Below, one piece after another: positions 1-9,660 of a stretch of DNA of 35,917 bases. Each line of letters opens with the position of its first letter. The first letter of the stretch is position 1. Source of the stretch: Polynucleobacter meluiroseus. Lineage in GTDB: Bacteria > Pseudomonadota > Gammaproteobacteria > Burkholderiales > Burkholderiaceae. A program made the position numbers and the translations under genes. The stretch spans positions 1-35,917 of the forward strand of contig CAMDKY010000017.1 in assembly GCA_945901245.1 (NCBI GenBank), in the 5' to 3' direction. Below the pieces are notes generated by a model that made no database searches, was not told where the DNA came from, and saw only the letters and a program-made list of their open reading frames with translations.

Positions 1-274
1 TGACGCTCATGGTGGCATCACCCCATTGCACCTGCATACCCACCTTCAAGAAGACCACTGCAATACCGGTGTCTTGGCACAGCGGCCGATGCCCTTCAGC
101 GCACATCCGGCTATTCGTCAGAATTTGGGCAATGGCATCTTTTGCTGCCTCGCCTTTTTCCAGTTCGTAGGCTTTGCCCATGGCCTGAATAAAATCGGCT
201 GGATGGTAATAGGAGATGTACTGGAAAGCGTCGGCAACGCTCTGAATGAGGTCTTCTTGTTTGATATAGGTCAT
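1..274 (-). CDS. fumA: Fumarate hydratase class I, N-terminal part (cut by window edge)
   Basis: The reverse strand from the ATG at 274 reads MTYIKQEDLIQSVADAFQYI, then the stretch ILTNSRMCAEGHRPLCQDTG, and stays open to base 1. This is the start of the N-terminal domain of the oxygen-sensitive [4Fe-4S] class I fumarases, which interconvert fumarate and L-malate in the TCA cycle. The cysteine in NSRMCAEGHRP lies in the region that supplies a cluster ligand in this family. About 91 of the roughly 500 expected residues are visible; the rest lies left of the window. It diverges from acs, sharing 164 bases of upstream DNA with inverted repeats. Family assignment is firm; the exact symbol is less so. 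Confidence 0.85.
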   Translation of the reverse strand, partial: MTYIKQEDLIQSVADAFQYISYYHPADFIQAMGKAYELEKGEAAKDAIAQILTNSRMCAEGHRPLCQDTGIAVVFLKVGMQVQWGDATMSV

Positions 275-331
275 AAAAAATGGTCGATTTTGATAGTTTT
301 GTCTATTTTAAGGGTTTGCCATAGAGCAATT

Positions 332-403
332 CACCCTGCATTTCCCTTATCTTAGAAGGAAAGAGTGTGGGTTTACGCTATTCTGCATGGATTATGCAGG
401 GTG
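332..403. promoter_or_regulatory. Inverted repeat in the fumarase/acs divergent promoter region
   Basis: CACCCTGCAT at 332-341 and ATGCAGGGTG at 394-403 are perfect 10-bp inverted copies with 52 bases between them. A third half-site, CTGCAT at 383-388, forms a tight palindrome with 394-399 (CTGCAT, 5-base spacer, ATGCAG). The arrangement looks like a multi-site operator serving one or both divergent genes. The binding protein is unknown. Confidence 0.4.
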
Positions 404-438
404 GTAATTATTGTCATTTAAATAAAGGCTAGGACAGC

Positions 439-2412
439 ATGGAACAGTTAATGCAAGAAAACCGGATTTTTAATCCCCCAAGCGATTTTATTAAAAATGC
501 CGCAGTCCCTGGAATGGATGCCTACAACGCACTTTGCGCGGAAGCGGAAAAAGATTACGAGGGTTTTTGGGCCCGCCTTGCTCGTGAAAACCTCTATTGG
601 AAAAAACCCTTCACCAAAGTTTTAGATGAGACCAATCCACCGTTTTACAAATGGTTTGAAGATGGCTTAACGAATGCCTCTTATAACTGCCTTGACCGTA
701 ATTTAGAAAATGGCAACGCCCAAAAGACCGCCATTATTTTTGAGGCCGATGACGGCAAGGTAACGAATGTTACCTATAGCGATTTGCATGCACGCGTATG
801 CCAGTTTGCGAACGCGATGCGCAAGATGGGCATTAAATCAGGCGATCGCGTCATTATTTATATGTCGATGTCAATCGAAGGTGTTGTGGCAATGCAGGCA
901 TGTGCGCGTATCGGCGCAACCCATTCCGTTGTGTTCGGCGGCTTCTCCGCAAAATCATTACAAGAGCGCATCGTCGACGTTGGTGCGATTGCTGTGATTA
1001 CTGCCGACGAGCAAATGCGTGGCGGTAAAGCATTACCATTAAAAGTCATTGTCGATGAAGCGCTTGCCTTGGGCGACTGCGAAAAAATCAAGAACGTGAT
1101 TGTATACAAGCGTACCGGCGGCAATATTGCGATGACAGCAGGACGTGATTCTTGGATGCACGAGGTTGTCTCTGGTGAGGCGAAGACCTGCGAGCCAGAG
1201 TGGGTGAGTGCCGAGCATCCCTTATTTGTTTTGTACACATCCGGTTCAACCGGCAAACCAAAGGGCGTGCAGCACTCGACGGGTGGCTACTTGCTCTGGG
1301 CCATTTTGACCATGAAATGGACCTTTGACATCAAGCCTAGCGACGTCTTTTGGTGTACTGCGGATATTGGTTGGGTTACTGGCCACTCGTATATTGCCTA
1401 TGGCCCGCTCGCGGTCGGTTGTACCGAGATTGTCTTTGAGGGTGTGCCGACCTATCCCAATGCAGGCCGTTTTTGGGATGCGATTCAGAAACACAAGGCA
1501 ACGATTTTTTACACCGCACCGACGGCGATTCGTTCACTAATCAAAGCAGCCAGCGTGGATGATACTGTGCACCCCAAAAATTATGACCTGTCATCCCTGC
1601 GTCTCTTGGGTTCGGTTGGCGAGCCAATTAACCCAGAAGCCTGGATGTGGTACTACGAGAACATTGGTGGCTCGCGCTGTCCGATTGCCGATACCTTCTG
1701 GCAAACCGAAACGGGCGGCCACATGATTTCGCCATTACCAGGCGCGACTCCAATGGTTCCTGGTTCGTGCACCTTACCCTTGCCAGGCATCATGGCAGCG
1801 ATTGTGGATGAAGCGGGGCACGACGTGCCCAACGGCAGTGGCGGTATCTTGGTAGTGAAACGCCCATGGCCTTCGATGATCCGCACGATTTGGGGTGATA
1901 ACGAGCGTTTTGTTAAGGCGTATTTTCCAGAAGAGCTGGGTGGCACCCTGTACCTTGCAGGCGATGGTGCGATCCGCAATAAAGACACGGGATACTTTAC
2001 GATCACCGGCCGTATTGATGACGTGCTGAACGTATCGGGTCACCGCATGGGCACGATGGAAATTGAATCGTGCTTGGTGGCCAATCCATTGGTTGCTGAA
2101 GCCGCCGTTGTTGGCCGTCCAGATGAGATGACCGGCGAGGCCATTTGTGCCTTCGTGGTACTCAAAGGCGGTCGTCCGACGGGCGATGATGCGAAGAAGT
2201 TGGCGATGGAGTTGCGCAATTGGGTTGGTAAAGAAATTGGCCCCATCGCAAAACCCAAGGATGTGCGCTTTGGCGACAATTTACCGAAGACGCGCTCAGG
2301 CAAAATTATGCGCCGCTTACTACGTGTAATTGCGAAGGGTGAGGAAGTAACGCAAGATACTTCGACCCTAGAAAATCCTGCGATTTTGGAGCAGCTCAAA
2401 CAGGCATTGTAA
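439..2412 (+). CDS. acs: Acetyl-CoA synthetase (AMP-forming)
   Basis: This 657-residue cytosolic enzyme, normal length for Acs, activates acetate with ATP and CoA through acetyl-AMP. The AMP-binding P-loop motif [10 protein letters not shown] is at residues 267-276. The C-terminal lid domain carries [12 protein letters not shown], where Lys622 is the lysine that is reversibly acetylated to switch off Acs in well-studied bacteria. The substrate-pocket region around WQTETGG and the ACAS_N N-terminal domain are intact. The ATG at 439 follows AGGA at 431-434. Transcription runs away from the fumarase gene, across a region with CTGCAT half-sites, and ends at the hairpin at 2444-2470. No acetyltransferase or deacetylase gene is next to it. 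Confidence 0.96.
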   Translation: MEQLMQENRIFNPPSDFIKNAAVPGMDAYNALCAEAEKDYEGFWARLARENLYWKKPFTKVLDETNPPFYKWFEDGLTNASYNCLDRNLENGNAQKTAIIFEADDGKVTNVTYSDLHARVCQFANAMRKMGIKSGDRVIIYMSMSIEGVVAMQACARIGATHSVVFGGFSAKSLQERIVDVGAIAVITADEQMRGGKALPLKVIVDEALALGDCEKIKNVIVYKRTGGNIAMTAGRDSWMHEVVSGEAKTCEPEWVSAEHPLFVLYTSGSTGKPKGVQHSTGGYLLWAILTMKWTFDIKPSDVFWCTADIGWVTGHSYIAYGPLAVGCTEIVFEGVPTYPNAGRFWDAIQKHKATIFYTAPTAIRSLIKAASVDDTVHPKNYDLSSLRLLGSVGEPINPEAWMWYYENIGGSRCPIADTFWQTETGGHMISPLPGATPMVPGSCTLPLPGIMAAIVDEAGHDVPNGSGGILVVKRPWPSMIRTIWGDNERFVKAYFPEELGGTLYLAGDGAIRNKDTGYFTITGRIDDVLNVSGHRMGTMEIESCLVANPLVAEAAVVGRPDEMTGEAICAFVVLKGGRPTGDDAKKLAMELRNWVGKEIGPIAKPKDVRFGDNLPKTRSGKIMRRLLRVIAKGEEVTQDTSTLENPAILEQLKQAL

Positions 2413-2443
2413 AGCGCTAGTAGCTTGTCTCAAGGCTGCAAAA

Positions 2444-2470
2444 GAAAAGCCCGCGCGAGCCGGGCTTTTC
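2444..2470. terminator. Rho-independent terminator after acs
   Basis: GAAAAGCCCG (2444-2453) and CGGGCTTTTC (2461-2470) form a perfect 10-bp stem with a 7-base loop, 31 bases past the acs stop. The A-rich left arm and T-rich right arm suit termination in either direction, but only acs points into it. Confidence 0.8.
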
Positions 2471-2627
2471 AATAACATCTACTTTACAAAGTACCACCAA
2501 GACCTTCAGGGCGACAAGTTCACTATAACGTATCAAAGTAATCGTAATTAAGGCAATAGCGATTAAGCTGCAAAACTCCAAATTTGTAGAATTTCAAGTT
2601 TTAACAGGATGCTTAATCGTTGGGTCG

Positions 2628-2633
2628 TATAAT
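2628..2633 (+). promoter_or_regulatory. -10 box for tRNA-Ser(GGA)
   Basis: A perfect TATAAT lies 10 bases before the tRNA 5' end. No good -35 hexamer is present at 16-18 bases; TTAACA at 2601-2606 is too far (21 bases). Confidence 0.45.
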
Positions 2634-2643
2634 CCATCTTTTC

Positions 2644-2733
<90 letters not shown>

Positions 2734-2741
2734 CACTGAGC

Positions 2742-3008
2742 ATGCACATTGCCTTTATGAATACATCTGTCGATACTAGTAACGCCTCTGCCAAGATTCG
2801 CCGTATCGGAATTGGTCTAATTTCCATGGCCACCATATTACTTTCTGCTTGCGGCACGGTCGAGTCGGCCGCGCGCGATGACTGCACTTCGATTGGCTGG
2901 AGCATTGGAAGTGCGGGCTATGAAGACTGCTTTCGGGCACGTGTGCGCGAGCGAAATATGGACTACAGCAGACCATCGGATCTCGAGCCAAAGCCAAGCT
3001 TGATTTAA
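2742..3008 (+). CDS. Small predicted lipoprotein of unknown function
   Basis: This is an 88-residue reading frame from ATG 2742, or 83 residues from ATG 2757, which better fits a signal peptide. A basic KIRR stretch precedes a hydrophobic run ending in LLSACG, a lipobox that predicts lipid attachment at the Cys and export to the periplasmic face of a membrane. The mature part has two cysteines in a C-x3-G-x5-G-x3-C pattern (CTSIGWSIGSAGYEDC), seen in many small proteobacterial lipoproteins of unknown role. It begins 8 bases after tRNA-Ser and has no clear ribosome binding site, so it may be co-transcribed with the tRNA. No function can be assigned. Confidence 0.6.
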   Translation: MHIAFMNTSVDTSNASAKIRRIGIGLISMATILLSACGTVESAARDDCTSIGWSIGSAGYEDCFRARVRERNMDYSRPSDLEPKPSLI

Positions 3009-3020
3009 GCTGTCTGTACC

Positions 3021-3056
3021 TACCCTTATTCTAGGGTAAACCCTGATTATTACCCC
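3021..3056. promoter_or_regulatory. Cluster of TACCCT/AGGGTA half-sites upstream of the formate dehydrogenase operon
   Basis: TACCCT at 3021-3026 and AGGGTA at 3033-3038 form a perfect palindrome with a 6-base spacer. AACCCT at 3039-3044 makes a second palindrome with AGGGT (AGGGT-AA-ACCCT), and TACCCC follows at 3051-3056. No T tract follows, so a terminator for the lipoprotein gene is less likely than an operator. The regulator is unknown. Confidence 0.35.
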
Positions 3057-3089
3057 TAAAAAATGGTCTTGAGCGGCGTCAAGGACTTG

Positions 3090-3124
3090 ATCTCATATTT
3101 CCTTGAAAATTAACAAGATGAGAT
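3090..3124. promoter_or_regulatory. Second inverted repeat upstream of the formate dehydrogenase operon
   Basis: ATCTCAT at 3090-3096 and ATGAGAT at 3118-3124 are 7-bp inverted copies separated by 21 bases, 55 bases before the start codon. This could be a dimeric regulator site or part of the 5' leader; neither can be proved from sequence. Confidence 0.3.
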
Positions 3125-3178
3125 TGCTTTGCCAAGGTGTACGTAAAGCCAATGGAACCCATTTGAGACGAATAGACT

Positions 3179-4981
3179 ATGAATCACCCCAAGCCATCTG
3201 AAGCGGTCAAAGCGGTTGCCCTTGCGACGGTGCAGGATTTGCGGGAAACCATTCGCCTCAAAAGCAAACTGAAGGGCCGTCAGGCCGATGATGCGTCGAT
3301 TGCAGAGGTGCGTGGCTTGATTGGCGAAGCACCGCATCGCCGTGATCTTTTGATCGAGCACTTACACAAATTAAACGATGCCTATCGCGCATTGCATGAT
3401 CGCCATTTGGTGGCCCTCGCCAAAGAAATGAATTTGCCGATGGCAGAAGTGTACGAAGTAGCTACCTTCTACCACCACTTTGAAGTAGTCCGCGGCGATG
3501 ATCCAGTTGCCGACATTACGGTACGGGTATGCGATGGCCTGTCATGCGAACTTGCTGGCGCAAAAACACTCTTGAGCCGTTTGCCTACGATCTTAGGTAA
3601 TCCAAAAGTGAGGGTTATTGCAGCGCCTTGCGTCGGACGCTGCGAACAAGCGCCAGTAGCGGTGGTGCATCAATACCCCGTTTTATTCGCTACCGCAGAG
3701 GCGGTGGCGGCAGCAGTAGCGAATAAGCAGTTATCCCACCCCTTAGCTAGCGATAGCGGTAATTTTGAGCCAGCCTATTTAGCAGAAAAAGGCGTATCGC
3801 CCCAAGGCCCCAATCAAGCGGTATCGCCGGATTACGTCGGTTACGAGATCTATCGTGCCAAAGGCGGTTATGCCTTGGCAGCAGAACTAATCAGCGGTAA
3901 GCGCGATGGCGAAGCTGTTTTAAAAGCGATGGAAGATTCTGGTTTGCGCGGACTAGGTGGCGCGGGATTTCCGGCAGGGCGCAAGTGGCGCATCGTACGC
4001 GATCAAGTGGCGCCCAAGCTCATGGCTGTCAATATTGACGAAGGTGAGCCCGGTACATTCAAAGACCGCACTTATCTCGAGCGCGATCCCCATCGTTTCT
4101 TAGAAGGTTTGCTGATTGCTGCAAGCGTGGTTGGCATTGATGCCTGCTACATCTATTTGCGCGATGAGTACCACGGTTGCCGCGAGCTGCTTGAGCGTGA
4201 AATCGCTAAGCTGCAAGCCAATCCCCCATTTAGATTGCCTTTAATTGAACTGCGCCGCGGCGCGGGTGCGTACATTTGCGGCGAAGAGTCGGCCATGATC
4301 GAGAGTATTGAAGGCAAGCGCGGCGAACCTCGCATGCGTCCACCCTACATTGCACAAGTCGGTTTGTTTGGTCGTCCAACACTCGAACATAACTTTGAGA
4401 CCCTGTATTGGGTGCGCGACATTGTGCAACGCGGCCCACAGTGGTTTAGGAGCTTTGGCCGTCATGATCGCAAGGGCCTGCGCAGCTTTAGCGTGAGTGG
4501 CCGTGTGAAGTTGCCTGGCGTCAAATTAGCCCCAGCTGGCATCACCATTCAGGAACTGATTGATGAGTACTGCGGCGGCATGCAAGACGGCCATCGCTTC
4601 TATGGGTATTTGCCTGGCGGCGCCTCAGGCGGTATTTTGCCTGCCACCTTAAATGCGATTCCACTCGACTTTGATACCTTGCAGCCCTACGGTTGTTTTA
4701 TTGGCTCTGCGGCAGTAACCGTCTTTGGCGACAAAGACAAAGCCCGTGATGCAGCGCTCAATGTGATGCACTTTTTTGAGCATGAGAGTTGTGGTCAGTG
4801 CACGCCATGTCGCGTCGGTACCAGCAAGGCAGCCGAACTCATGCAAGCTAAGTCATGGGATAAGTCGACTTTAGAAGATCTAGCCGTCGTGATGGTTGAT
4901 GCCTCCATTTGCGGCCTTGGTCAAGCAGCCCCTAATCCGATTCGCTGTATTGCGAAGTACTTCCCAGAAGAGGTTGCTTAA
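3179..4981 (+). CDS. fdsB: NAD-dependent formate dehydrogenase, fused gamma/beta (diaphorase) subunit
   Basis: This 600-residue protein joins two Complex I-like modules. The N-terminal NuoE/FdsG-like thioredoxin fold has [2Fe-2S] ligands Cys118-x4-Cys123 and Cys151-x3-Cys155. The NuoF/FdsB-like part has the FMN/NAD glycine-rich loop GLGGAGFPAGRKW, the DEGEPGTFKDR motif, and a [4Fe-4S] site at Cys538-x2-Cys541-x2-Cys544 with Cys578. It passes electrons from the alpha subunit to NAD+ in the cytosol. Fusion of these modules is known from two-subunit enzymes such as Methylobacterium FDH1; in the Cupriavidus fds operon they are separate genes. Its stop abuts the alpha-subunit ATG, so the two are co-translated. 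Overall family is firm; the metal (Mo or W) cannot be read. Confidence 0.9.
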   Translation: MNHPKPSEAVKAVALATVQDLRETIRLKSKLKGRQADDASIAEVRGLIGEAPHRRDLLIEHLHKLNDAYRALHDRHLVALAKEMNLPMAEVYEVATFYHHFEVVRGDDPVADITVRVCDGLSCELAGAKTLLSRLPTILGNPKVRVIAAPCVGRCEQAPVAVVHQYPVLFATAEAVAAAVANKQLSHPLASDSGNFEPAYLAEKGVSPQGPNQAVSPDYVGYEIYRAKGGYALAAELISGKRDGEAVLKAMEDSGLRGLGGAGFPAGRKWRIVRDQVAPKLMAVNIDEGEPGTFKDRTYLERDPHRFLEGLLIAASVVGIDACYIYLRDEYHGCRELLEREIAKLQANPPFRLPLIELRRGAGAYICGEESAMIESIEGKRGEPRMRPPYIAQVGLFGRPTLEHNFETLYWVRDIVQRGPQWFRSFGRHDRKGLRSFSVSGRVKLPGVKLAPAGITIQELIDEYCGGMQDGHRFYGYLPGGASGGILPATLNAIPLDFDTLQPYGCFIGSAAVTVFGDKDKARDAALNVMHFFEHESCGQCTPCRVGTSKAAELMQAKSWDKSTLEDLAVVMVDASICGLGQAAPNPIRCIAKYFPEEVA

Positions 4982-7873
4982 ATGAACGCGCCAGTAAATC
5001 CGAATGAACTCGCATTGCAAACGGTCGAGTTTAAGCTTGATGGCAAGACAATTATTTCCTATGAGGGTGAGACCATCCTCAAGGCGGCTAAGCGTCATGG
5101 TGTGGATATTCCCCATTTGTGTTTTAAAGACGGCTATCGCGCCGATGGCAATTGCCGTGCATGCGTGGTGGAGATCAACGGCGAGCGCACCTTAGCGCCC
5201 AGCTGCTGCCGCAGCGCTACGCCCGGTATGGATGTTAAAGCTAATAGCGAGCGTGCTCTCAAGAGTCAAAAATTAGTACTGGAGATGTTGTTATCCGACA
5301 TGCCAGATGAGGGGTATAAGTGGGTAGGAGACAGCGACGAAGAACAGCGCCAACAACAACACGGCGAACTCAGCACCTGGGCAACACGCCTGGATGTTCG
5401 AGTACGACCAGAACTAAAGGCGCTGCGTCGTAAACAGCCGGCTGCGGATATTTCGCATCCGGCAATGGCGGTCAATTTAGACGCCTGTATTCAGTGTAAT
5501 CGCTGCGTTCGTGCTTGCCGTGAAGAGCAAGTTAACGACGTGATTGGTTACGCGATGCGCGGTGCGCACAGCGAGATCGTATTTGATTTAAGCGATCCGA
5601 TGGGTGAGAGTACCTGCGTAGCCTGCGGTGAGTGCGTGCAGGCTTGCCCAACGGGTGCATTGATGCCTAAGGGTTTGATTGGTTTGCAAACGGTGGACCG
5701 CGAAGTCGATTCTGTCTGCCCATTCTGCGGCGTCGGTTGCCAAATTACCTATAAGGTCAAAGACGAAAAAATTGTCAGTGTGGATGGCCGTGATGGCCCC
5801 GCAAACCATAATCGCCTCTGTGTTAAAGGCCGCTTTGGTATGGATTACATCCATAATCCCCAGCGCTTAACCAAACCCTTGATTCGAAAGCCAGGCGTAC
5901 CCAAAGACGAGAATGCAAGTCAGAACCCACAAGACTGGTCCAGCATTTTCCGTGAAGCCACCTGGGAAGAGGCGCTCGATTTGGCTGCTGGAAAGTTAAA
6001 GCAGTTACGCGATCAGCATGGCAACAAGACGCTGGCTGGATTTGGTTCGGCCAAAGGCAGTAACGAAGAGGCCTATTTATTTCAAAAACTGGTACGTACT
6101 GGCTTTGGTAGCAATAACGTCGACCATTGCACGCGCTTATGCCATGCCTCATCGGTTGCTGCATTACTCGAGGGCGTCGGTTCGGGCGCCGTAAGTAATC
6201 AGGTGAACGATGTTGAGCACTCCAGCCTTCTTTTCTTGATCGGCTCTAACCCTACAGCCAATCATCCAGTAGCAGCAACCTGGTTTAAGAATGCCGCTAA
6301 AAACGGTGCCAAGATTGTGTTGTGCGATCCCCGCATTACCGACATTGGTAAGCATGCGTGGCGTACATTGCAGTTCAAGCCCGATACCGATGTGGCGATG
6401 CTCAATGCCATGATCTATACCGTAATTGAAGAGGGCTTATGCGATGACAATTTTATTCGCGATCGCGCCAATAACTTTGAAGCCTTAAAAGAAAATATCA
6501 AAGGCTATAGCCCAGAGGCGATGGCACCGATTTGCGGCATTCCGGCAGAAACCTTGCGTGAGGTTGCGCGTGAGTTTGCGACCACCAAATCAGCCATGAT
6601 TTTGTGGGGCATGGGTGTCAGTCAGCACGTTCACGGCACGGACAATGCCCGTTGCTTAATTGCGCTCGTGAGCATTACCGGTCAAATTGGTAAGCCAGGC
6701 TCTGGCTTGCATCCACTGCGCGGTCAGAATAACGTGCAAGGTGCGAGTGATGCTGGATTGATTCCGATGATGTTCCCGAACTACCAGCGCGTCGACAATG
6801 CCGAAGCGCATGCTTGGTTTGAGAAATTCTGGGATAGCCCGTTGGATAAAAAGCCCGGCTATACCGTGGTTGAGATCATGCATAAGATCACAGCACCTGA
6901 AAGTGACCCCCATAAGATTCGCGGCATGTACGTTGAGGGTGAGAACCCTGCGATGAGCGACCCGGATTTGAACCATGCGCGCCATGCCTTAGCATCCCTC
7001 GAGCACTTAGTGGTGCAAGATATTTTCATGACCGAAACCGCACTGTTAGCGGATGTGGTTTTACCTGCCAGCGCCTGGCCAGAAAAGACCGGTACTGTCA
7101 GCAATACCGATCGCATGGTGCAAATGGGTAAGCGCGCCGTCAATCCGCCAGGCGATGCCAAACCCGATTTGTGGATCATTCAAGAAATCGCTAAGCGCAT
7201 GGGTTTGAACTGGAACTACCAGGGTCCAGAAGCCGGTGTTGCAGCGGTCTACGATGAAATGCGTCAAGCAATGCATGCAGCGATTAATGGGATTACCTGG
7301 GAACGTTTAGAGAGAGAATCCAGCGTAACCTACCCTTGCTTATCGGCGGATGATCCCGGTCGCCCCATCGTGTTTGACGATGCCTTCTCAACACCCGATG
7401 GCAAAGTGAAGTTAGTCCCAGCCGATATCATTCCGGCAGACGAGCGCCCAGACAGCGAGTACCCATTTGTTCTCATTACGGGTCGCCAGTTAGAGCACTG
7501 GCATACCGGTAGTATGACGCGCCGCGCTACCATCTTAGATGCCATTGAGCCTTTAGCAACCGTATCCATGAACGGTGCCGATATGACGCAACTGGGCGTT
7601 ACGGCAGGTGATGTCATCACGGTGGCTTCCCGTCGTGGTGAGGTTGCCATTCATGTGCGCCGGGACGATGGCACCCCACGCGGTGTGATCTTCATTCCAT
7701 TTGCTTACTACGAAGCAGCTGCCAACCTCATTACAAACGCAGCACTGGATCCGGTCGGTAAGATCCCGGAGTTCAAGTATTGCGCTGTGAAACTAACGAA
7801 GGGCGGTCAGGCAGCCAAGGAAATTGGCTACGGCACCAATGACCCCAAAGGCAAAGCAGCGGTTCCAGCATAA
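4982..7873 (+). CDS. fdsA: NAD-dependent formate dehydrogenase, alpha (catalytic) subunit
   Basis: This 963-residue protein oxidises formate to CO2 at a bis-pterin Mo or W centre. The N-terminal NuoG-like part has a [2Fe-2S] site (Cys47, Cys58, Cys61, Cys75), then ferredoxin-type sites CIQCNRCVRAC (169-179) and CVACGECVQAC (212-222). The FdhF-like part starts with the [4Fe-4S] site Cys246, Cys249, Cys253, Cys280. The active-site motif TRLCHASS places the metal-ligating Cys at 387 (not selenocysteine) with His388. Arg580 in PLRGQNNVQG matches the formate-binding arginine. The C-terminal pterin-binding domain contains ITGRQLEHWHTG. The ribosome binding site AGAAGAGG lies at 4966-4973 inside the beta gene. 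No fdsC, fdsD or cofactor-synthesis genes follow, so maturation factors must be elsewhere. Confidence 0.93.
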   Translation: MNAPVNPNELALQTVEFKLDGKTIISYEGETILKAAKRHGVDIPHLCFKDGYRADGNCRACVVEINGERTLAPSCCRSATPGMDVKANSERALKSQKLVLEMLLSDMPDEGYKWVGDSDEEQRQQQHGELSTWATRLDVRVRPELKALRRKQPAADISHPAMAVNLDACIQCNRCVRACREEQVNDVIGYAMRGAHSEIVFDLSDPMGESTCVACGECVQACPTGALMPKGLIGLQTVDREVDSVCPFCGVGCQITYKVKDEKIVSVDGRDGPANHNRLCVKGRFGMDYIHNPQRLTKPLIRKPGVPKDENASQNPQDWSSIFREATWEEALDLAAGKLKQLRDQHGNKTLAGFGSAKGSNEEAYLFQKLVRTGFGSNNVDHCTRLCHASSVAALLEGVGSGAVSNQVNDVEHSSLLFLIGSNPTANHPVAATWFKNAAKNGAKIVLCDPRITDIGKHAWRTLQFKPDTDVAMLNAMIYTVIEEGLCDDNFIRDRANNFEALKENIKGYSPEAMAPICGIPAETLREVAREFATTKSAMILWGMGVSQHVHGTDNARCLIALVSITGQIGKPGSGLHPLRGQNNVQGASDAGLIPMMFPNYQRVDNAEAHAWFEKFWDSPLDKKPGYTVVEIMHKITAPESDPHKIRGMYVEGENPAMSDPDLNHARHALASLEHLVVQDIFMTETALLADVVLPASAWPEKTGTVSNTDRMVQMGKRAVNPPGDAKPDLWIIQEIAKRMGLNWNYQGPEAGVAAVYDEMRQAMHAAINGITWERLERESSVTYPCLSADDPGRPIVFDDAFSTPDGKVKLVPADIIPADERPDSEYPFVLITGRQLEHWHTGSMTRRATILDAIEPLATVSMNGADMTQLGVTAGDVITVASRRGEVAIHVRRDDGTPRGVIFIPFAYYEAAANLITNAALDPVGKIPEFKYCAVKLTKGGQAAKEIGYGTNDPKGKAAVPA

Positions 7874-7914
7874 TGGGCTAACCCGCATTTGTCAGTAAGG
7901 CAGCAAGTCAGATC

Positions 7915-7948
7915 AAAGGCCTCTTTAACAGCGAGGCCTTTTTCTTTT
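7915..7948 (+). terminator. Terminator of the formate dehydrogenase operon
   Basis: AAAGGCCTC (7915-7923) pairs with GAGGCCTTT (7933-7941) to make a 9-bp stem with a 9-base loop, followed by a T-rich run. It is 41 bases after the alpha-subunit stop. Confidence 0.85.
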
Positions 7949-7993
7949 ATCGAGAAGGCTGCATGAGCAGCGCTTGAGCCGTAAAATTAATAA

Positions 7994-9655
7994 ATGACTA
8001 TTAAAACCAAAACAGCCGAAAGCGTTCACCAGATTGATGCAGCAGACTTACCCGTCCTCATCATTGGTGCGGGCCTAGCCGGACTGACAGTCGCCTTGGA
8101 TTTGGCTAAGACCCAAAAAGTTATATTGATGGCCAAGCGTGGCTTAGGCGAGTCTGCTACTGCGTGGGCGCAGGGCGGCATTGTTGGGGTGGTGGATAAA
8201 GAACATGACAGCATTGATGCGCATGTGAGCGATACCCTCAATGCCGGAGCTGGTTTAGTGGTGGAATCCACCGCCCGTCACATTGCCGAGGAAAGTGCCG
8301 CAGCGATTGAGTGGCTGGTCGATCAAGGTGTGCCGTTTACTACCGATAAAGATGGTCCAATGGGTTTACACCTCACGCGAGAAGGTGGGCATAGTCAGCG
8401 CCGTATCGCCCATGCTGCCGATGCTACCGGTAAAGCGATTCATGAGGTGTTACTGGATCATGCTCGCGCTAATTCCAACATTACGATCTTGGAACATTGG
8501 ATTGCGCTAGACCTCATCACTAATCGCCACCTCGGTGCTAAAGAAAAGCGCAATCGCCCCAACCGCTGCTATGGGGTGTATGCCCTGGATATCAAAACTA
8601 ATCACGTTGAGACCGTAGCTGCTAAATCCGTTGTATTAGCTACGGGTGGCGTTGGTAAGGTTTACCGCTACACCAGTAACCCCGATACCGCTACGGGTGA
8701 TGGCATTGCCATGGCTTGGCGTGCGGGATGCCGGGTTGGCAATATGGAGTTCATTCAGTTTCATCCAACGTGTTTGTATCACCCCAGTGATCGCACTTTC
8801 CTGATTACAGAAGCCCTGCGCGGCGAGGGCGGCTTATTGAAGTTACCTAATGGAACGCGCTTCATGCCGGAGCACGATAAGCGCAATGAGTTAGCGCCTC
8901 GCGATATCGTAGCGCGTGCCATCGATTTTGAAATGAAAAAACACGGGCTCGATTATGTCAACCTTGATGCGACGCATTTAGGCGAAGCCTTCATCAAAGA
9001 ACATTTTCCGATGATCTATGCGCGCTGCTTAAGCCTTGGCTTGGATATTACAAAAGAGCCTATTCCGGTTGTGCCGGCAGCCCACTACACCTGCGGTGGC
9101 GTCGTAACCGATTTACATGGCAAGACCGATTTACCTGGGCTGTATGCAGTGGGCGAGGCAACCTATACCGGCTTGCATGGCGCCAACCGATTGGCAAGCA
9201 ATTCACTATTGGAGTGCGTGGTGATTGGCAAGGCGGTAGCGCGCGATATTGCCACAGCGCAAACACCCCAACTACCAAACTTGCCCTTATGGGATGAGAG
9301 CCAAGTCGAAGATGCCGATGAGCAAGTGGTGATTGCTCATAACTGGGATGAGCTGCGATCACTTATGTGGAACTACGTGGGTATTGTGCGCACCAATCGT
9401 CGCCTCGAGCGAGCATTGCATCGCATTGAGCTGTTACGCAATGAAGTGCAGGAGTACTACAGCAACTTTAGGGTAACTCGCGACTTGATTGAGCTGCGTA
9501 ACTTATTGGAATGCGCTGAATTGATCGTGCGATCGGCACTGCTTCGCAGAGAGAGTAGGGGTTTGCATTACAGCCGCGATTACCCCGAGACCTGGGCAGT
9601 ATCGTATCCAACCATTTTGACGCCGCGCTCAGGCGCTAAGCCAGCTTCAAAGTAA
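7994..9655 (+). CDS. nadB: L-aspartate oxidase
   Basis: This 553-residue FAD flavoprotein oxidises L-aspartate to iminoaspartate, the first step of de novo NAD synthesis, and hands it to NadA. The FAD Rossmann motif GAGLAG is at 25-30, and [15 protein letters not shown] follows as in the family. The active-site stretches [21 protein letters not shown] ([14 protein letters not shown]) and HYTCGGV and the C-terminal helical domain with [14 protein letters not shown] are typical of NadB rather than succinate dehydrogenase. It stands alone on the plus strand and converges on nadC with only 5 bases between the stops, so read-through from either side would give antisense RNA. Length is normal for the family. 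Confidence 0.95.
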   Translation: MTIKTKTAESVHQIDAADLPVLIIGAGLAGLTVALDLAKTQKVILMAKRGLGESATAWAQGGIVGVVDKEHDSIDAHVSDTLNAGAGLVVESTARHIAEESAAAIEWLVDQGVPFTTDKDGPMGLHLTREGGHSQRRIAHAADATGKAIHEVLLDHARANSNITILEHWIALDLITNRHLGAKEKRNRPNRCYGVYALDIKTNHVETVAAKSVVLATGGVGKVYRYTSNPDTATGDGIAMAWRAGCRVGNMEFIQFHPTCLYHPSDRTFLITEALRGEGGLLKLPNGTRFMPEHDKRNELAPRDIVARAIDFEMKKHGLDYVNLDATHLGEAFIKEHFPMIYARCLSLGLDITKEPIPVVPAAHYTCGGVVTDLHGKTDLPGLYAVGEATYTGLHGANRLASNSLLECVVIGKAVARDIATAQTPQLPNLPLWDESQVEDADEQVVIAHNWDELRSLMWNYVGIVRTNRRLERALHRIELLRNEVQEYYSNFRVTRDLIELRNLLECAELIVRSALLRRESRGLHYSRDYPETWAVSYPTILTPRSGAKPASK

Positions 9656-9660
9656 TGATT

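Noticed and set aside
26..355. Open frame of 109 codons on the plus strand at the window start
   Set aside because: It lies antisense to the clear fumarase reading frame and its translation resembles no protein family.
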